Shown one piece after another: positions 11,476 through 23,094 of a stretch of 64,000 bases of DNA. The position numbers and the translations under genes were made by a program. How positions within the stretch are numbered: the stretch's first letter is position 1; each line of letters opens with the position of its first letter. The stretch covers positions 44,445,732 through 44,509,731 of the forward strand of contig NC_083587.1 of assembly GCF_027579695.1 (NCBI RefSeq), written 5' to 3'. The notes under the pieces were generated by a model. That model was not told the DNA's origin, ran no database searches, and saw nothing but the letters and a program-made list of their open reading frames with translations. This DNA comes from Neoarius graeffei. Its lineage: Eukaryota > Chordata > Actinopteri > Siluriformes > Ariidae.

Positions 11476-12222
11476 ATGCATGGATCTAAAGTGATATCGT
11501 GTTGAATTCCATTGTGCGTTTTTAAAGTTACTTAGTATATTTTGGGGCGCTGGGGTGCGTGTACAGGGCCTGTACCGGTACTTGTCCGCACCCTGAACAA
11601 AGTGTCCCTCATTTGGATATGAGAAAGTTGGCAACCCTACGAACATCCCCAGCAAATAGATACATTGTAGATAATCAGAGTGTGAACGTGGATTTAGCGC
11701 CATGAATCACATCCTTACTGATGAGCGCAACAGAATGAATGTATCCACACTGACAGCCTTCTTTTCCTCGCTGTCAATGGGCCAGACGTGCGTTCCTTCC
11801 CTGCTGAGAAATTCGCAGAAATGTGGATTAAAGAAGGGCGAAACACGGCGGATAGGGCATCGACGGGAAAGCAGAAAAGGCCACATGAACTGCGCCATCA
11901 GAGCAAACTGTTCATTTAGTATTCATGTATTTTAGTGATTTTCGAGTCACTGTCCATTTAATCCGGAGGGAGAGAAACATCACAGCAACGTGACAAGCAA
12001 TGCTAACTTTGTTGTGTTCGTGTATTTAGTCAGAGAGATAGGAAGACGAATTTACTATCTCTGGTTTAGTGTTCGTTTTCATTTAGTGTTATTCATTTGA
12101 TATCATCGGATGTTATTGAGCTGTTAGCCTATTGTTACCTTAATTTTGTGACGTTTCATGATTAAAAAAAAAAAAACATCCCCCCTTCTGGTTTTTTGAC
12201 AAATCGCACCCTGCATATATAT

Positions 12223-12599
12223 CTCATCTCATCTCATTATCTCTAGCCGCTTTATCCTTCTACAGGGTCGCAGGCAAGCTGGAGCCTATCCCAGCTGACT
12301 ACGGGCGAAAGGCGGGGTACACCCTGGACAAGTCGCCAGGTCATCACAGGGCTGACACATAGACACAGACAACCATTCACACTCACATTCACACCTACGC
12401 TCAATTTAGAGTCACCAGTTAACCTAACCTGCATGTCTTTGGACTGTGGGGGAAACCGGAGCACCCGGAGGAAACCCACGCGGACACGGGGAGAACATGC
12501 AAACTCTGCACAGAAAGGCCCTCGCCGGCCACGGGGCTCGAACCCAGGACCTTCTTGCTGTGAGGCGACAGCGCTAACCACTACACCACCGTGCCGCCC
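12223..12599 (-). mobile_element. Mermaid/DANA-type SINE
   Basis: Full-length minus copy directly after the outer hAT element, flanked by the perfect 12-mer CTGCATATATAT (12211-12222 and 12600-12611). Because the left duplicate includes the last bases of the hAT right end, the SINE landed after the hAT. Confidence 0.93.
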
Positions 12600-12616
12600 T
12601 CTGCATATATATATAT

Positions 12617-13503
12617 AAGGGCTGTAACGATACACCCAACTCTCGATTCGTATCGCGATTTTTGACCCACGATTCGATACACCCACGATTTTTTAAAATG
12701 TATTTTTAAAGTAGTAAATTTGACTTATTAACATTTACTTACTTACATTAACTATTTAATAACAAATAATTTCAGACCACTGCAGAGAATGAGTAATATG
12801 TATGCAAAAATTAACAAATGTATATCCAAAGACTGTTTTATTTTTTCTCAAAATAATACTGTTGAGCCGGAAGCTCTGGTTTTTTTCGGTTCTGAAAAAG
12901 TCATTTTTCCAAATCGTGTAAATCCGTTAAGATTTTTTTTTTTTGGGGGGGTGGCTCTTTCACTGTCTCACTCTCATAGGGCCAATGATTTTCTGTGATC
13001 GCGGAAAACAGATGGAAATTACGGAATTTTTATAGTGAAATATTGCTCGCGTGTCAAAATGTAACTGCCGCAGAAGGCTTCCGCCCAAGCAGACATGCCT
13101 TTCCGGTCAAGTGATTGTGATTGGCTTGTGGCACACCTAGCCAGCCAATGAGCTGCTTGTTTACAGATTCGCTCCCCGCGTCGCAACCAGAATGGCGACC
13201 GCTTAAAAGAAATGAATGCTCTGCCAGTGGCGAGTGTGGACGTTGCGTGACTCGCAGAAGATTGTCGCAGGTCGGCGAAAAAACGACTTACTAATAGATA
13301 TAAAAAATAAAAGTAATTTAAGTAAGTTTAAAATGTAATGTAAATAAAAAGTAAAGTATTCATAAATTGAAGTTTGGAAGCGCCTCTGTTTTTGGGCTGA
13401 GGAGAAGTTTGAAAGGGTGTACCGCGATTCTGCCTTCTTGTATCGCGACACGGATCGTGGCTCTGCGTATCGCGATTTCGATTTGCATATTGTTACAGCC
13501 CTA
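12617..13503. mobile_element. Non-autonomous TIR element 'AGGGCTGTAAC'
   Basis: The left end AAGGGCTGTAACGATA and the right end TATTGTTACAGCCCTAATA are inverted, with repeated 'TATCGCGAT'-type phrases near both ends. The flanks are AT microsatellite, so the target duplication cannot be measured. No transposase remains; hAT-like by its ends. Confidence 0.7.

Positions 13504-13507
<4 letters not shown>

Positions 13508-13561
<54 letters not shown>
13508..13561. repeat. (TA)n microsatellite
   Basis: Uninterrupted TA units bordering the preceding TIR element. Confidence 0.95.
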
Positions 13562-13565
<4 letters not shown>

Positions 13566-14356
13566 GTTCCAAACATTTGTTTTCCAGCACAAAATTAAAT
13601 GTTTCAGAAAAATGTTTGTATCTGAGCAGCATATTACATAAGAGAGCACTTTTCATATTAAAAAAGAAAACATAATGAAGGCTACTGGGTTTTGCTGCAA
13701 AATGAAGAAGCGAGTGTGACCGTCAAAGTGTCCAGAAGAACTGCGGCTGGTTCTGTAAGATGCTCAGTAAAACCTACAGCTCATTTCCTTATAAACCTGC
13801 ACTCATTGTACCTGAGACTACTATTTTTTTTTAAACAAAGGGTTATCTCACACCAAATATTGACTTTGTTTCATTTATTATGGCGTACTGCTGTTTATAG
13901 TATTGTTTTAATGCTGAAACATTTCAGTTCATTATTTTGAAGCCATTTTTGGTCTACAACATTTCTTTACATGCACCCAAGACCTTTGCACAGTACTGTA
14001 TGTACAAGCAAACATTCTCTTCTGCAAATTTAGTGCATGTACAGATGGAGTGAAGATGTCTCTGTTCAAATTTGGGGTCAAACTACAAGATAGCAAGCTT
14101 GCAGACACTTCAAGTAGCTTATAATGATGCCAGGAGAAGGTGACTAAAGAGACCTAGATGGCGGAATGCAAGTGAAATGTTTGTGGCTGCAGGAGTCAAT
14201 ACTTCACAAACCATTCTAAGAAATCTCATGTATAGATTTAACTGCTGGCTTACTGACTGAAAATGAAATCATTTTGGGCTTATCAAGCATAAGGTTTAGC
14301 ACCACACGCTACCAGTTCCACAGATTTTGACAGGTGAATACCGCCTACTGATTTTA

Positions 14357-14359
<3 letters not shown>
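13562..14359. other. Intergenic stretch, no gene seen
   Basis: Moderately AT-rich DNA with only short, unconserved reading frames. I see nothing assignable. Confidence 0.6.

Positions 14360-14420
<61 letters not shown>
14360..14420. repeat. (TA)n microsatellite, left of the LINE remnant
   Basis: About 30 TA units ending exactly where the 3' end of the RLE-type LINE remnant begins. Confidence 0.95.
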
Positions 14421-14423
<3 letters not shown>

Positions 14424-14924
14424 TTCTCACCCCCGGCGGGGGGGTGGTATCCATGTCATCCTCAAGCTCGGGTCCTCTACCAGAGGCCTGGGAGTTTGAG
14501 GGTTCTGCACAGTATCTTCGATGTTCCTAGGACTGCGCTCTTCTGGACTGAGGCTTCAGATGTTGTTCCTGGGATTTGCTAGAGCCACTCTCCCAGTTTG
14601 GGGGTTACTGCCCCAAGTGCCCCCACTACCACGGGGACCACGCAACCCTTGACCTTCCACATCTGTTCCAGCTGCTCTTTCAACCCTTGATACTTCTCAA
14701 GTTTCTCATGTTCCTTCTTCCTGATGTTGGCGTCAGCTGGGATCGCCACATCTATCACCACCACCCTCTTCTGCTCTTTGTCCACCACCACTATGTCTGG
14801 TTGGTTAGCCAGGATCTGTTTGTCATTCTGGAAGCTGAAGTCCCACAGAACCTTGGCCCTGTTGTTCTCAGCCACCTTCTGTGGTATGGCCCATTGAGAC
14901 TTGGGTACTTCTATTCCATACTGG
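14421..14924 (-). mobile_element. 3' end of a LINE with restriction-like endonuclease (R2/R4-type)
   Basis: The minus strand encodes WDFSFQNDKQ, QPDIVVVDKEQ and VVVIDVAIPAD, then EKLEKYQGLKEQLEQM and GALGAVTPKLGEWL. The PD...D spacing with IDVAIP matches the C-terminal restriction-like endonuclease of early-branching LINEs (R2/R4/NeSL type). Such elements lack the APE endonuclease. Only the C-terminal domain and a short GC-rich 3' UTR are present, so it is a 5'-truncated copy. It is bordered on both sides by TA microsatellites. The clade call is from recall, not a search. Confidence 0.65.

Positions 14925-14996
<72 letters not shown>
14925..14996. repeat. (TA)n microsatellite, right of the LINE remnant
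   Basis: About 36 TA units followed by a poly-T run. Confidence 0.95.
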
Positions 14997-15008
<12 letters not shown>

Positions 15009-15517
15009 ATACCACATTACAAAGTAATCAGTGAACACTATTGGATTTGCTCCTTGGACCTCACTTCAGCTATTTTTGGCACAGGGACACAAGTATATAG
15101 CGTCAAATAGTCATATTAAGTGAAGCCGAGAGCCAATATAACAGCACAATAATGATGTTGAATCTATATCTCTCTGTCGAGCCATTCCATTGGTTCTAGT
15201 TATGGTTCTAGTTAGTGAATAGAGCATATTCCCTATCTGTCTGTCTGTCTCTGTCAGCTGCACTGCAGATATGAAAAAGTGGACATGCGACTGTAAATTT
15301 GTTTAAAGAGCGACATCTAGTGGACAAACCAGTCAACAAACGTATTATTGGTACTTGACCCACCTGCAGTACTCGTTTATATCCACTAGGTGTTTCTGGA
15401 GACAAGTTTAAAGCCACAGCTCTCCTTTCATGATTAATCACCAAACCAATCAGCTGTAGCTGCTCATTATTACAGTGGAGATTAGTCACATGTGCGGAAA
15501 TTGTGACTCAATCAAAA

Positions 15518-15529
15518 TGCTCTATTTTA
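15518..15529 (+). promoter_or_regulatory. Possible TATA-like box of WxxW gene A
   Basis: An AT-rich 'CTATTTTAAAAG' lies about 190 bases before the ATG and is conserved at the same place in copy B (about 33479-33490). Transcription start and first-exon extent cannot be seen, so this is only a candidate. Confidence 0.3.
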
Positions 15530-15707
15530 AAAGACTCTTTTCCCCCCTGGAAAGTAGTCTTGTGGGCCTTCAGAACGTTTAGATTAGCAAACTGTGTGAG
15601 TTTGGTGAGTATAGATAACCTTTAACAATAACGTTGTTAATAAAAATTCTCTTCTTTAAGTGTGTGTTCTTTGTTCTGTTAGTTTTGGAGTGAAGAGTGT
15701 AGGCAGC

Positions 15708-18023
15708 ATGAAGGTGTCGGTGAGTTTATTTTTCTTTATGCTTCATTGATGCTTGTTCTCCAGCTTCTGGCTTTTATTCTGGTGTTTTAATTGCACTTTA
15801 TGCTGGACAAACTTTGTTTGGGTTGGGATTTGTCACTTTGCTTTTTCTAAAGCTTCTAAATATGATCTCTGGCTTTTATTCTAGGTCTTTGGTGTGATCT
15901 TGTTTGCAATGGGTTAGTCAAATCTATATTTACTGATGCTAAGTGGTCTTTGTGGAGGTGAGTGACTTTTTTTGTTAAGCTTTGTCTGTGTTGCAGGAGT
16001 CCTTTCCCAAAATCAGACACTGGTATGCCCTCGTTGTCCCCAAGGTGACTTCTAAAACTTCTCCATCTGATCTCTTGTGCAGACTAATGTTCTACACTAA
16101 CTTTTTATGCAGTGAAAAGCAAACTGTCATAACCACCTAATACTGTAGACATGCAGTATTCTATCTTTTTAAAGTTGGTTTCTTTGTTGTTCAGTTTGTT
16201 ACACTGAGTGGTTTGACCGTGACAATCCTAGTGGAACTGGAGACTATGAAACGCTCCATGAGCTGAGAGCAGCATGTCCAAAGCAAATCTGCAAAAAGCC
16301 TTTATCCATTGAGGCTCAAACTCTTTCTGGCATTCCAGCTTCAACTACTGGACAAGTGTTTAAAATGTGAGTTTCCCTTTACAGTCTTCCATGTCTTAAA
16401 TTTGGGGTTAAACAGTGTTCAGGGTCCAGATTAGCAAGACCATGTCCAATTTGTAGAACAGCAGCTCTGACTGATTCTGCTACAAACTTCAGGTTTGTAT
16501 CAAGGCTTTTGTATAGCATTTCTAACAAAACAGTTGCAAAGCAACTTTACAGAAAACGAGATTAAACTTGAGCTAATCATCTCCCTAATGAGCAAGCTTG
16601 TGGTGACTGTGGCAAGGGGAAAAACTCCCTTGGATGACTTGAGGAAGAAACCTTGAGGAACCAGACTCCAAAGGGAATCTGTCCTCATTTGGGTGATGGC
16701 ATGACTATAAATGGCTCACTTCTATAATTGTGTCCTACATAGTCAAAGTATAACTGTGTAACCAGGAAGTTCATTTGTAGTCTAAACATGAAGTCTCTTG
16801 TTTAAACTGTTTGCTGATGGAAACTTGAATGCAAAACTGTTCATGACAACTGCAGTCCTAAAGTTAGCAAGTCAACTGTAGTCCTCAGACATGAAGGTAT
16901 TGTAAGTGTCCAGAGCCATCTTTCAAGTGCGGCTTTTGACTGTCTGTATGGCTGCGTCCTCCACAGGAGCAATGTGATGAGACTCAAGCCAGACATTGGG
17001 CATTAGGATGGATCAGATGAGCCTGAGGAGCAGAAGAGGTTAGCATGATTGGTGTCTCAGGATTGACCTCTCCCTCAGAGAGGGATGGGAAGAGGGAGAA
17101 AACACAGGTTGTTGTGTATGCCCAATGTTGCCTAATGGCTAAGAAGAGTATACATTTTGCACTAGGTGCAAGCAAAGATTCTGGCAAGACTGACCCCATA
17201 ACTAAAATGGGTGAGCCAGACAGTAACCTGGACATGAGGGTCCTCTGGGATATAAAGCAGTCAGCTGCTACACTGTCCACAAACTGGGGTGGGCAACGGC
17301 ATCCATACATCCTGGATTACCAAAATGCTATGCTTGAGGAATCTCCAGATCTACTCCTTTTTATCTAATAACTGTTAACAAAAAACTTGGCAAACTCCTT
17401 TAGTCTAGGCTTTAATACTTGCACAGTCTTGGGGGGGGTTCCCCTCTAACCTATTAGGACTTGTATGGTGGCTGTGCCACGTAAAGGGATTCAAAGCTGT
17501 AATTTTATGCAGTTCTGTAAAAATTTATGGCTGGAGCCTCCAGTAATGGTGCTTTTTAACCTGCAGCAATAAAACGGAGTTCTGCAACATCAGAACATTG
17601 CTACTCAGTTTCTAGGTAAAAAATAACTGGTGGTAAATTGCTGTCATATAAAACAGGTGGACATGGTGTTCTAGGAAAAGCCTCTTGAGGGGTAGTGGGT
17701 TGATGTGGCATCACTTGCCATCACTCAGTATCTTACTGGAATGGCTTATGACAGTCTGGTTTTTGAAGGTTGTGGTGTAAGCTGAACAGCTTATGATTCT
17801 CCACTACTACAGGCCCTGGTGTAACTGGAGTTGTTCTGTTTTTATAGTTCTAATTCTGAAGTGTCTGAAATTGAGACATGGCTGTTCATGATGTCTTATT
17901 TCTCTCGTATATATTCTCAGCTACAACAAGGTGCATGGTTTCATCTGTGTGAATTGTCAGCAGCTAGAGGGAGATTGCCTGGATTACAAGGTGCGGTTTC
18001 AGTGCCCATGTCCTTGGCCCTGA
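15708..18023 (+). CDS. Small secreted WxxW-domain protein, copy A
   Basis: Five exons with consistent phases give a 120-residue protein: 15708-15719, 15885-15912, 15997-16044, 16195-16366, 17921-18023. Every intron begins GT and ends AG. Residues 1-18 ([18 protein letters not shown]) look like a signal peptide. The rest has [13 protein letters not shown], a CPKQICKKP segment, TTGQVFK and the end [13 protein letters not shown]. That is the layout of the mucin-2 'WxxW' domain seen in gel-forming mucins and CILP proteins: TEWFD start, GQV centre, V+C finish. The protein is just a signal peptide plus one such domain, so it is probably extracellular with disulfides. Function unknown. The last acceptor (CTCAG before CTAC) was chosen because it keeps the frame in both copies. 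Polyadenylation AATAAA is at 18237-18242. Confidence 0.82.
16490..17360 (+). repeat. Intronic teleost repeat, copy A
   Basis: The fourth intron holds a stretch with 'GCAAGCTTGTGGTGACTGTG' and 'GAGGAAGAAACCTTGAGGAA', phrases of a dispersed fish repeat. It is present at the same position in copy B (about 34440-35280), so it predates the duplication. No intact reading frame. Confidence 0.5.
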
Positions 18024-18236
18024 CTGATTATTCACCGTGGTGTTAAGGCTTACTTCTGTTTCTCCAGTTGCCTTTATTGCAACATTCTGGATTCCTACTG
18101 CTTCATGTCAGTCTTTTTAGTTACTTGATTTTGTATGTGTATGAGAACATGTACTGAACCAACTTGACCAACTGCATTTCACTTTGAAGGTTAATTACAT
18201 GAGCAATGTGTGTCCTGTCTAAGGAGAAACAAATGT

Positions 18237-18242
18237 AATAAA
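18237..18242 (+). promoter_or_regulatory. Polyadenylation signal, WxxW gene A
   Basis: AATAAA about 215 bases after the stop codon. Copy B has ATTAAA at the matching site (36131-36136). Confidence 0.6.
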
Positions 18243-19279
18243 AAAAAATGCCCTTGATTCCTGCTTGTCTGATTCTTTACTCAGATGGATAGCTTTCCAT
18301 AGTATCTCTGGGATATTGGGCTCATGTATCCACTGTGTGAATGGGATGCCATTATTAATAAATGGCATATGTGCATGTCTGGGATGCAGTATTGTACCTT
18401 CTGAAAACTAATATCCTATCTGAACTAGCACTGTCAATACCTCTCCCACAAAAATAGGTTTTGTGCTCTTTATGTTCTGGGAAGTGCTCACTTGTTTGAT
18501 CCTTGCTGGAAAACAAACCTGAGCTTAACATGCAAAAAGTGCATAGACACTCTGAAATGGCATGGCCATCTGATGCATGGTGTGAATTACTGTGGGTTGT
18601 AAAGACTTGTCGCTAGGTAGTTCCCTCAAGGGTTCTCACAGCTGGCTGGCTAGAAATGGGAGCAGTTGTACACCATAACATGCAAGTAACTTTTTTTTTT
18701 TTTTTTTTTGTTACACAGACCTATTTAAATCCTAGTTCTTTTGTTGAACACAAGAACAAGACCCATCTCTACAGTGACTAATCAGGAATCCTCTAGTTTC
18801 ATCAGGGTTGTTCTAGAGGTGGGGGGGTTTAATAAAACCAGCTTTTTTTGGGGGGGGGAGCAGTCTGAATTTTCCCATCCTTTATTGGCAATGCATCTTC
18901 ACAAAGGGTTAAAGCACTTGTGGTGCTCTAACTGTTCATATCTCCATGATGTTGGGGTCTGAGTGTGATGCTTGGTAGTATTTTAAATTGTCTCCTGCTT
19001 GAGCAAGTGCTGAGTGGCCATGCCAGATAAGGTTTAGCTTGAACGTTTATCTGCAAAACTTGCAGTAATGTCTTGGGGACCCTAGTCCACTTGGACAGAG
19101 GATGACATGCATGACTTTCAAATTCTTCCAGAATGTGGCAGAGGAGGATTTTTTTTTTTTTTCCCTACCCTAAGGTTAGTTTAGAACTTGAGACTGTGTA
19201 ATGTTTCTTTTTCAGTGGCCAGTTTTCTTTGGGCCAGGCTCTGTTTTACAAGCGTACACAGGTCAAACTGTGGAATGTG

Positions 19280-20620
19280 TTCACAGCAAAAGTACTAATG
19301 CATCTCCATTAGAATATTGTGGCCGTAGTTCAATATTTTCAATCAGTTATTTGAGAATATTCTGTTCATTACATACACTCAAGCACTTTCTATTTTAATT
19401 CTGGAAGCTATTGCCTACAGCACAAATGTTTAAAAAAGTTTGTGTAAAACAGTACCAGTATTTCTTAATCTAGTTCAGTACATGCGACCACAATCATAGG
19501 GAAGACTATTGATTTGGCCATTGTCCAAAAGACAATCACTAACACCCTTTGCAAGGAGGGTAAGCTACAGGTCATTGAATAGGGTGGCTGGAAAAGGTGC
19601 ACAAGCAACAGGGATGACCACAGCCTTGAGGATTGTCGGAAGTTGATTCAAGAACTTGGGAGAGCTTCACAAAGTGGACTGAGGTTGGTGTTGGTGCATC
19701 AAGAGCCACCATGCACAGATGTCTTCAGGAAAAGGGCTAACTGTCGCTTTCCTGATATCATGCCACTCCTGAACCAGAGGCAACATTGGGGCTAAGGAGA
19801 GAATAAACTGGCCTGTTGCTCTGTGTTCCAAAGTCCTTTTCAGATGAAAGTGAATCTTTGATTTCATTTGGAAATCAAGGTCCTAGGGTCTGGAGGAAGA
19901 GCAGAGAGGCACAGGATCCAAGGTGTTTGAAGTTTCTGCAGTCTATGATTTTGGGTGTTATCTGCTGGTGTTGGTCCAATGTGTTTTATCAAGTCCAAAG
20001 TCAATGCAGCTGTCTACCAGGGGATTTAAGAGCACTTCATGCTTCCATGTGCTGACTAGTTTTATGGAGATGTCGATTTCCAGCAGGACTTAGCACCTGC
20101 CCACAGTGCTAAAACTACTACCAAATGGTTTGCTGACTATATTACTGTGCTTTATTGGCCAGCCAACTTGCCTAACCTGAACCCCACAGAAAATCTATGG
20201 GCTATTGTCAAAAGGGAGAAGAGAAACACCTGACCCAAAAATACAGACAAGCTGAAGGCTGCTATCAAAGCAACCTGGGCTACAATAACACCTCAGCAGT
20301 GCCACAGGCTGATCGCCTCCATGCCACGACACATTGATGTAGTAGTCCGTGGTAAAGGAGCCACAACCAAGTAATGAGTGCATAAATGAACATGCATGTT
20401 TAGAATGTTTGTTTTTATTGTAGATACTTTTTGATTATCTTAACTATTCTAATAATTTGAGATACTGGATTTGATTTTCACGAGTTGTAAGCCATAATCA
20501 TAAGTTAAAAAAAAGCCTTGAAATATTTCACTTTATGTAATGAATATGGAATATAAAAGTTTTCTTTTTTTTGATTACCAAAAAAATCTATTTTTTCATG
20601 ATTTTTTTTTTGATGCATCT
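19280..20620 (+). mobile_element. Tc1-like transposase fossil, copy A
   Basis: The DNA from about 20050 to 20380 is homologous to the transposase C-terminus readable in copy B (39419-39733): dispersed matches to the FQQDLAPVHS, LDWPANLPNLN and ENLWAIVK blocks. Here it is cut by stops and small indels. Ends near 19300 ('CTAATGCATCTCCATTAGAA') and 20450-20600 resemble each other inverted. Decayed, inactive. Confidence 0.7.
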
Positions 20621-21058
20621 GTAAGCTTGGCCAAGTGCATTTGAAAGCTTGCATTATGGTTATGGAACAGTCTGAATTATCACTCACTTTACTGCCTTTT
20701 TCTTCCCCTTTCTGTAATATTTTCCCAAGTGAAACAGTCTGCCATGAAGTGGTCTTCATAAACTACCTTGTGTCTGCCAAAACAAAATTTGTCCACAGTG
20801 TGACTAGTACCGATGAAATGCAGTCATTTTGCTGCTTGTAATATCTGTCTGTAAAAGTAATATCTTTTCACGTAAGCTTTTCACAGCGTCACACCGGACC
20901 AAAATCAGAAACTATTCGTAACCTGTCGTCTTAAAGTTCCATTTTCTGTATTAAATGCACAACTATTAAATGTCCATTGGGTTTAGCAGTCATTAAACAT
21001 TGTTTCTTGCAAGAACATCAGGCTGGGCAGCACAGTGGTGTAGTGGTTAGCACTGTCA

Positions 21059-23094
21059 GTCAGGAGGATGTCAGTGGGAATAATCTAGCCTTCTTGGATT
21101 GTGATTTACACATTAGACAAGACAGAAGCCTTAGCATCGAGGTCTACCGGAAACCCACACACACAGACTCTCACCACCCACTGAAACACAAATTGGGGGT
21201 CATTAGGACCTTGCAACACAGGGCTCAGAACATCCCTACAACGGTAGAGAGAAAAGAGAAGGAGCAGAATCACATCAAGAAAGCACTTCAGAACTGCAGG
21301 TATCCCAACTGGTCTTTCTTCAAGACCAGAAAAAGGAACATAATGGACAAGGAGGATAACAGGAACAAATGCAAGAACACTGTCATTCCCTACATTTCTG
21401 GTCTATCTGAGAAACTCAGGAGGATCTTCTACAAACACAACATTCCAGTACATTTCAGACCCAGTAACACCCTGAAGCAGAAACTGGTCCACCCTAAGGA
21501 CAGAATAGCCAGACACAAATAGGACAACGTAGTGTATGAAATTCAGTGCAGTGAGGAATGCACGGACTCATATATTGGGGAAACAAAACAACCACTTCAC
21601 AGGCGTATGGCTCAACACAGGAGAGCCAGTTCCTCAGGCCAGGACTCTGCTGTCTACCTTCATCTTAACAACAAAGGACACTCATTTCAGGATTGCAACG
21701 TACGCATTATAGCCAGAGAGGATCGTTGGTATGAGCGAGGAGTTAAAGAAGCCATTTTTGTCAATCTGGAACGGCCATCACTGAACAGAGGTGGGGGTCT
21801 AAGACATCATTTATCAGCCACCTACAATGCAGTCCTTGGCACACTTCCCAGACAACTGAATGCACACCAAAACCCAGCTGTTTTCAGTGACTCACAAGAG
21901 GACAGAGAGAATCAGCATTCCACTGATCACCTTAACGGGCAATCCATTGATCACCCTAACGACTCTTGAGACCGTTCACATCCAGCCCCCAGTGACCCAC
22001 ACCAACACACTGAAAAAAGTAACCTATAGAATTTACCCAATAAATCTGAGGTAACAATTTGCATTGACTTGTTTGGGGTAGATTTAAGTCCATATATTGA
22101 GTATAAAATAACTGAAATAAAAAGCTATGAAATACTTAAATAAATTGGGTAAAATTTACCTCACATTTATGTATCTATTCAACAGCTACTTTCTCATTGA
22201 AATTGGGTAAAATTATCTCTTGTTTGCTAGTAGGTAATACCTGATAATTACTAATCAAAGGTAATTAATATCACTTAGTAACCATTACTTATTCGGAGAA
22301 GGTAAGCTGTACCCCCCAAAAAAAGACTTTCAGATGGTTCATCATCTCAATGTTTTTAATCCATAAAATCATCATCAAAAAAAAAAAAAACAGAATAAAG
22401 TGCAGTACAATGGCTTCACACAACATTTCAAGTAATGAACCTGTTTTATAACTCACTAACTAACAGCTTCAAATGTTGTTTCTGGACTGACCAAATCTGC
22501 AGTCCAGGTGCATTTATACAACAAATAACTGAACCGCCTTGTTTATATGCAGCAATGATGCACCAAATGATCAAAAAACACAAAATAAAGTGCAGTACAA
22601 CAGCTTCACACAACATTTCAAGTAATGAACCTGTTTTATAACTCACTAAACTAACAGCCGGAGAGAGGAAGATGGCAGTCCGAGAGTTCCCTGTCCAGCT
22701 CACTCAAACACGCGGTCTGACACGCGCAATTTGGAGCACAGGACTCACAGCTTTGGGGTATATTTTACCATATTTTTCCATGTAACAGTTGTTACTGTTA
22801 ACGAATAGGTAGCATATGTATAATTTACCCATTACTTTATAATTCCTTGGCTGACTGCAATAATCGAGTAAATTTTATCTGGTTTGCATAGATTATATTT
22901 ACCACTCTCCAAAATCACTTCTTACAGTGCAGGATGACTCAACGACACCTTAGATGAGCTTTTCATCCATGAGAGGATAAATACCTGACACTCCCTACTA
23001 GTCAGACAGAACTGAAGAAGCCTTTCGGATGAGAGATGAAACGTCTTCAAGAATCTTCAAGCAATTCCAGTTGCTCTCTTTTACCACCCACAGT
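21059..23094 (+). mobile_element. Penelope-like element, 5'-truncated, inserted in the SINE
   Basis: It is flanked by the perfect 8-mer CACTGTCA (21051-21058 and 23095-23102). It encodes the end of a Penelope-type reverse transcriptase (AFLDCDLHI, VYRKPTHTD, HKLGVIRTL) followed by a GIY-YIG endonuclease domain (VVYEIQCSEECTDSYIGET), the domain order of Penelope-like elements. An in-frame TAG at 21521-21523 separates the two parts (20977-21522 and 21532-21969). The catalytic RT motifs are missing because of 5' truncation. The 3' tail is interrupted by a CACTG-ended element at 22008-22929. Confidence 0.88.
22008..22929. mobile_element. CACTG-ended non-autonomous DNA element inside the Penelope copy
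   Basis: It starts CACTGAAAAAAGTAACC and ends GAAGTG-inverse followed by CAGTG: CACTTCTTACAGTG. A CA dinucleotide flanks both sides. CACTG ends with 2-3 bp duplications suggest EnSpm/CACTA-like origin, but this is inference. The interior has a roughly 185-bp offset direct repeat (around 22392-22455 and 22577-22650) and no coding sequence. Confidence 0.6.

Larger units (their letters stand above)
8412..11639. mobile_element. Inner hAT-like element nested in the outer one
   Basis: It starts TAGGGTTGCCAAC and ends GTTGGCAACCCTA. The flanking 8-mers CGAACGTC (8404-8411) and CGAACATC (11640-11647) differ at one position. 8-bp duplications with TAGGG...CCCTA ends fit the hAT superfamily. It hosts a SINE, a further GC-rich TIR element and a Tc1 remnant, and has no intact transposase. 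Confidence 0.78.
8205..12213. mobile_element. Outer hAT-like element with 8-bp target duplication
   Basis: The terminus CTGGGTGCGATTTG (8205-8218) is matched by the inverse CAAATCGCACCCTG (12200-12213). Both are flanked by the perfect 8-mer CATATATA (8197-8204 and 12214-12221), the hAT-type target duplication length. Near the right end a plus-strand frame (11702 onward) reads LTDERNRMNVSTL, similar to the C-terminal dimerisation tail of hAT transposases, then decays. Most of the interior is a second element (8412-11639). Confidence 0.8.
15228..20640 (+). repeat. Segmental duplication, copy A
   Basis: From 'TGCACTGCAGATATGAAAAA' (about 15256) to 'GCATCTGTAAGCTTGGCC' (about 20613) this block aligns collinearly with about 33197-40105. 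It carries one WxxW gene, its introns, the downstream repeats and a Tc1 fossil. The two copies differ by scattered substitutions and small indels, plus one 1.56-kb insertion in copy B. Confidence 0.9.

Noticed and set aside
13203..13649. 148-codon minus-strand frame with a long IYIYIY run
   Set aside because: The run is a TA microsatellite and the rest comes from a non-coding TIR element.
17045..17368. 107-codon frames in intron 4 of the WxxW gene
   Set aside because: They lie in a dispersed repeat and are not conserved in copy B.
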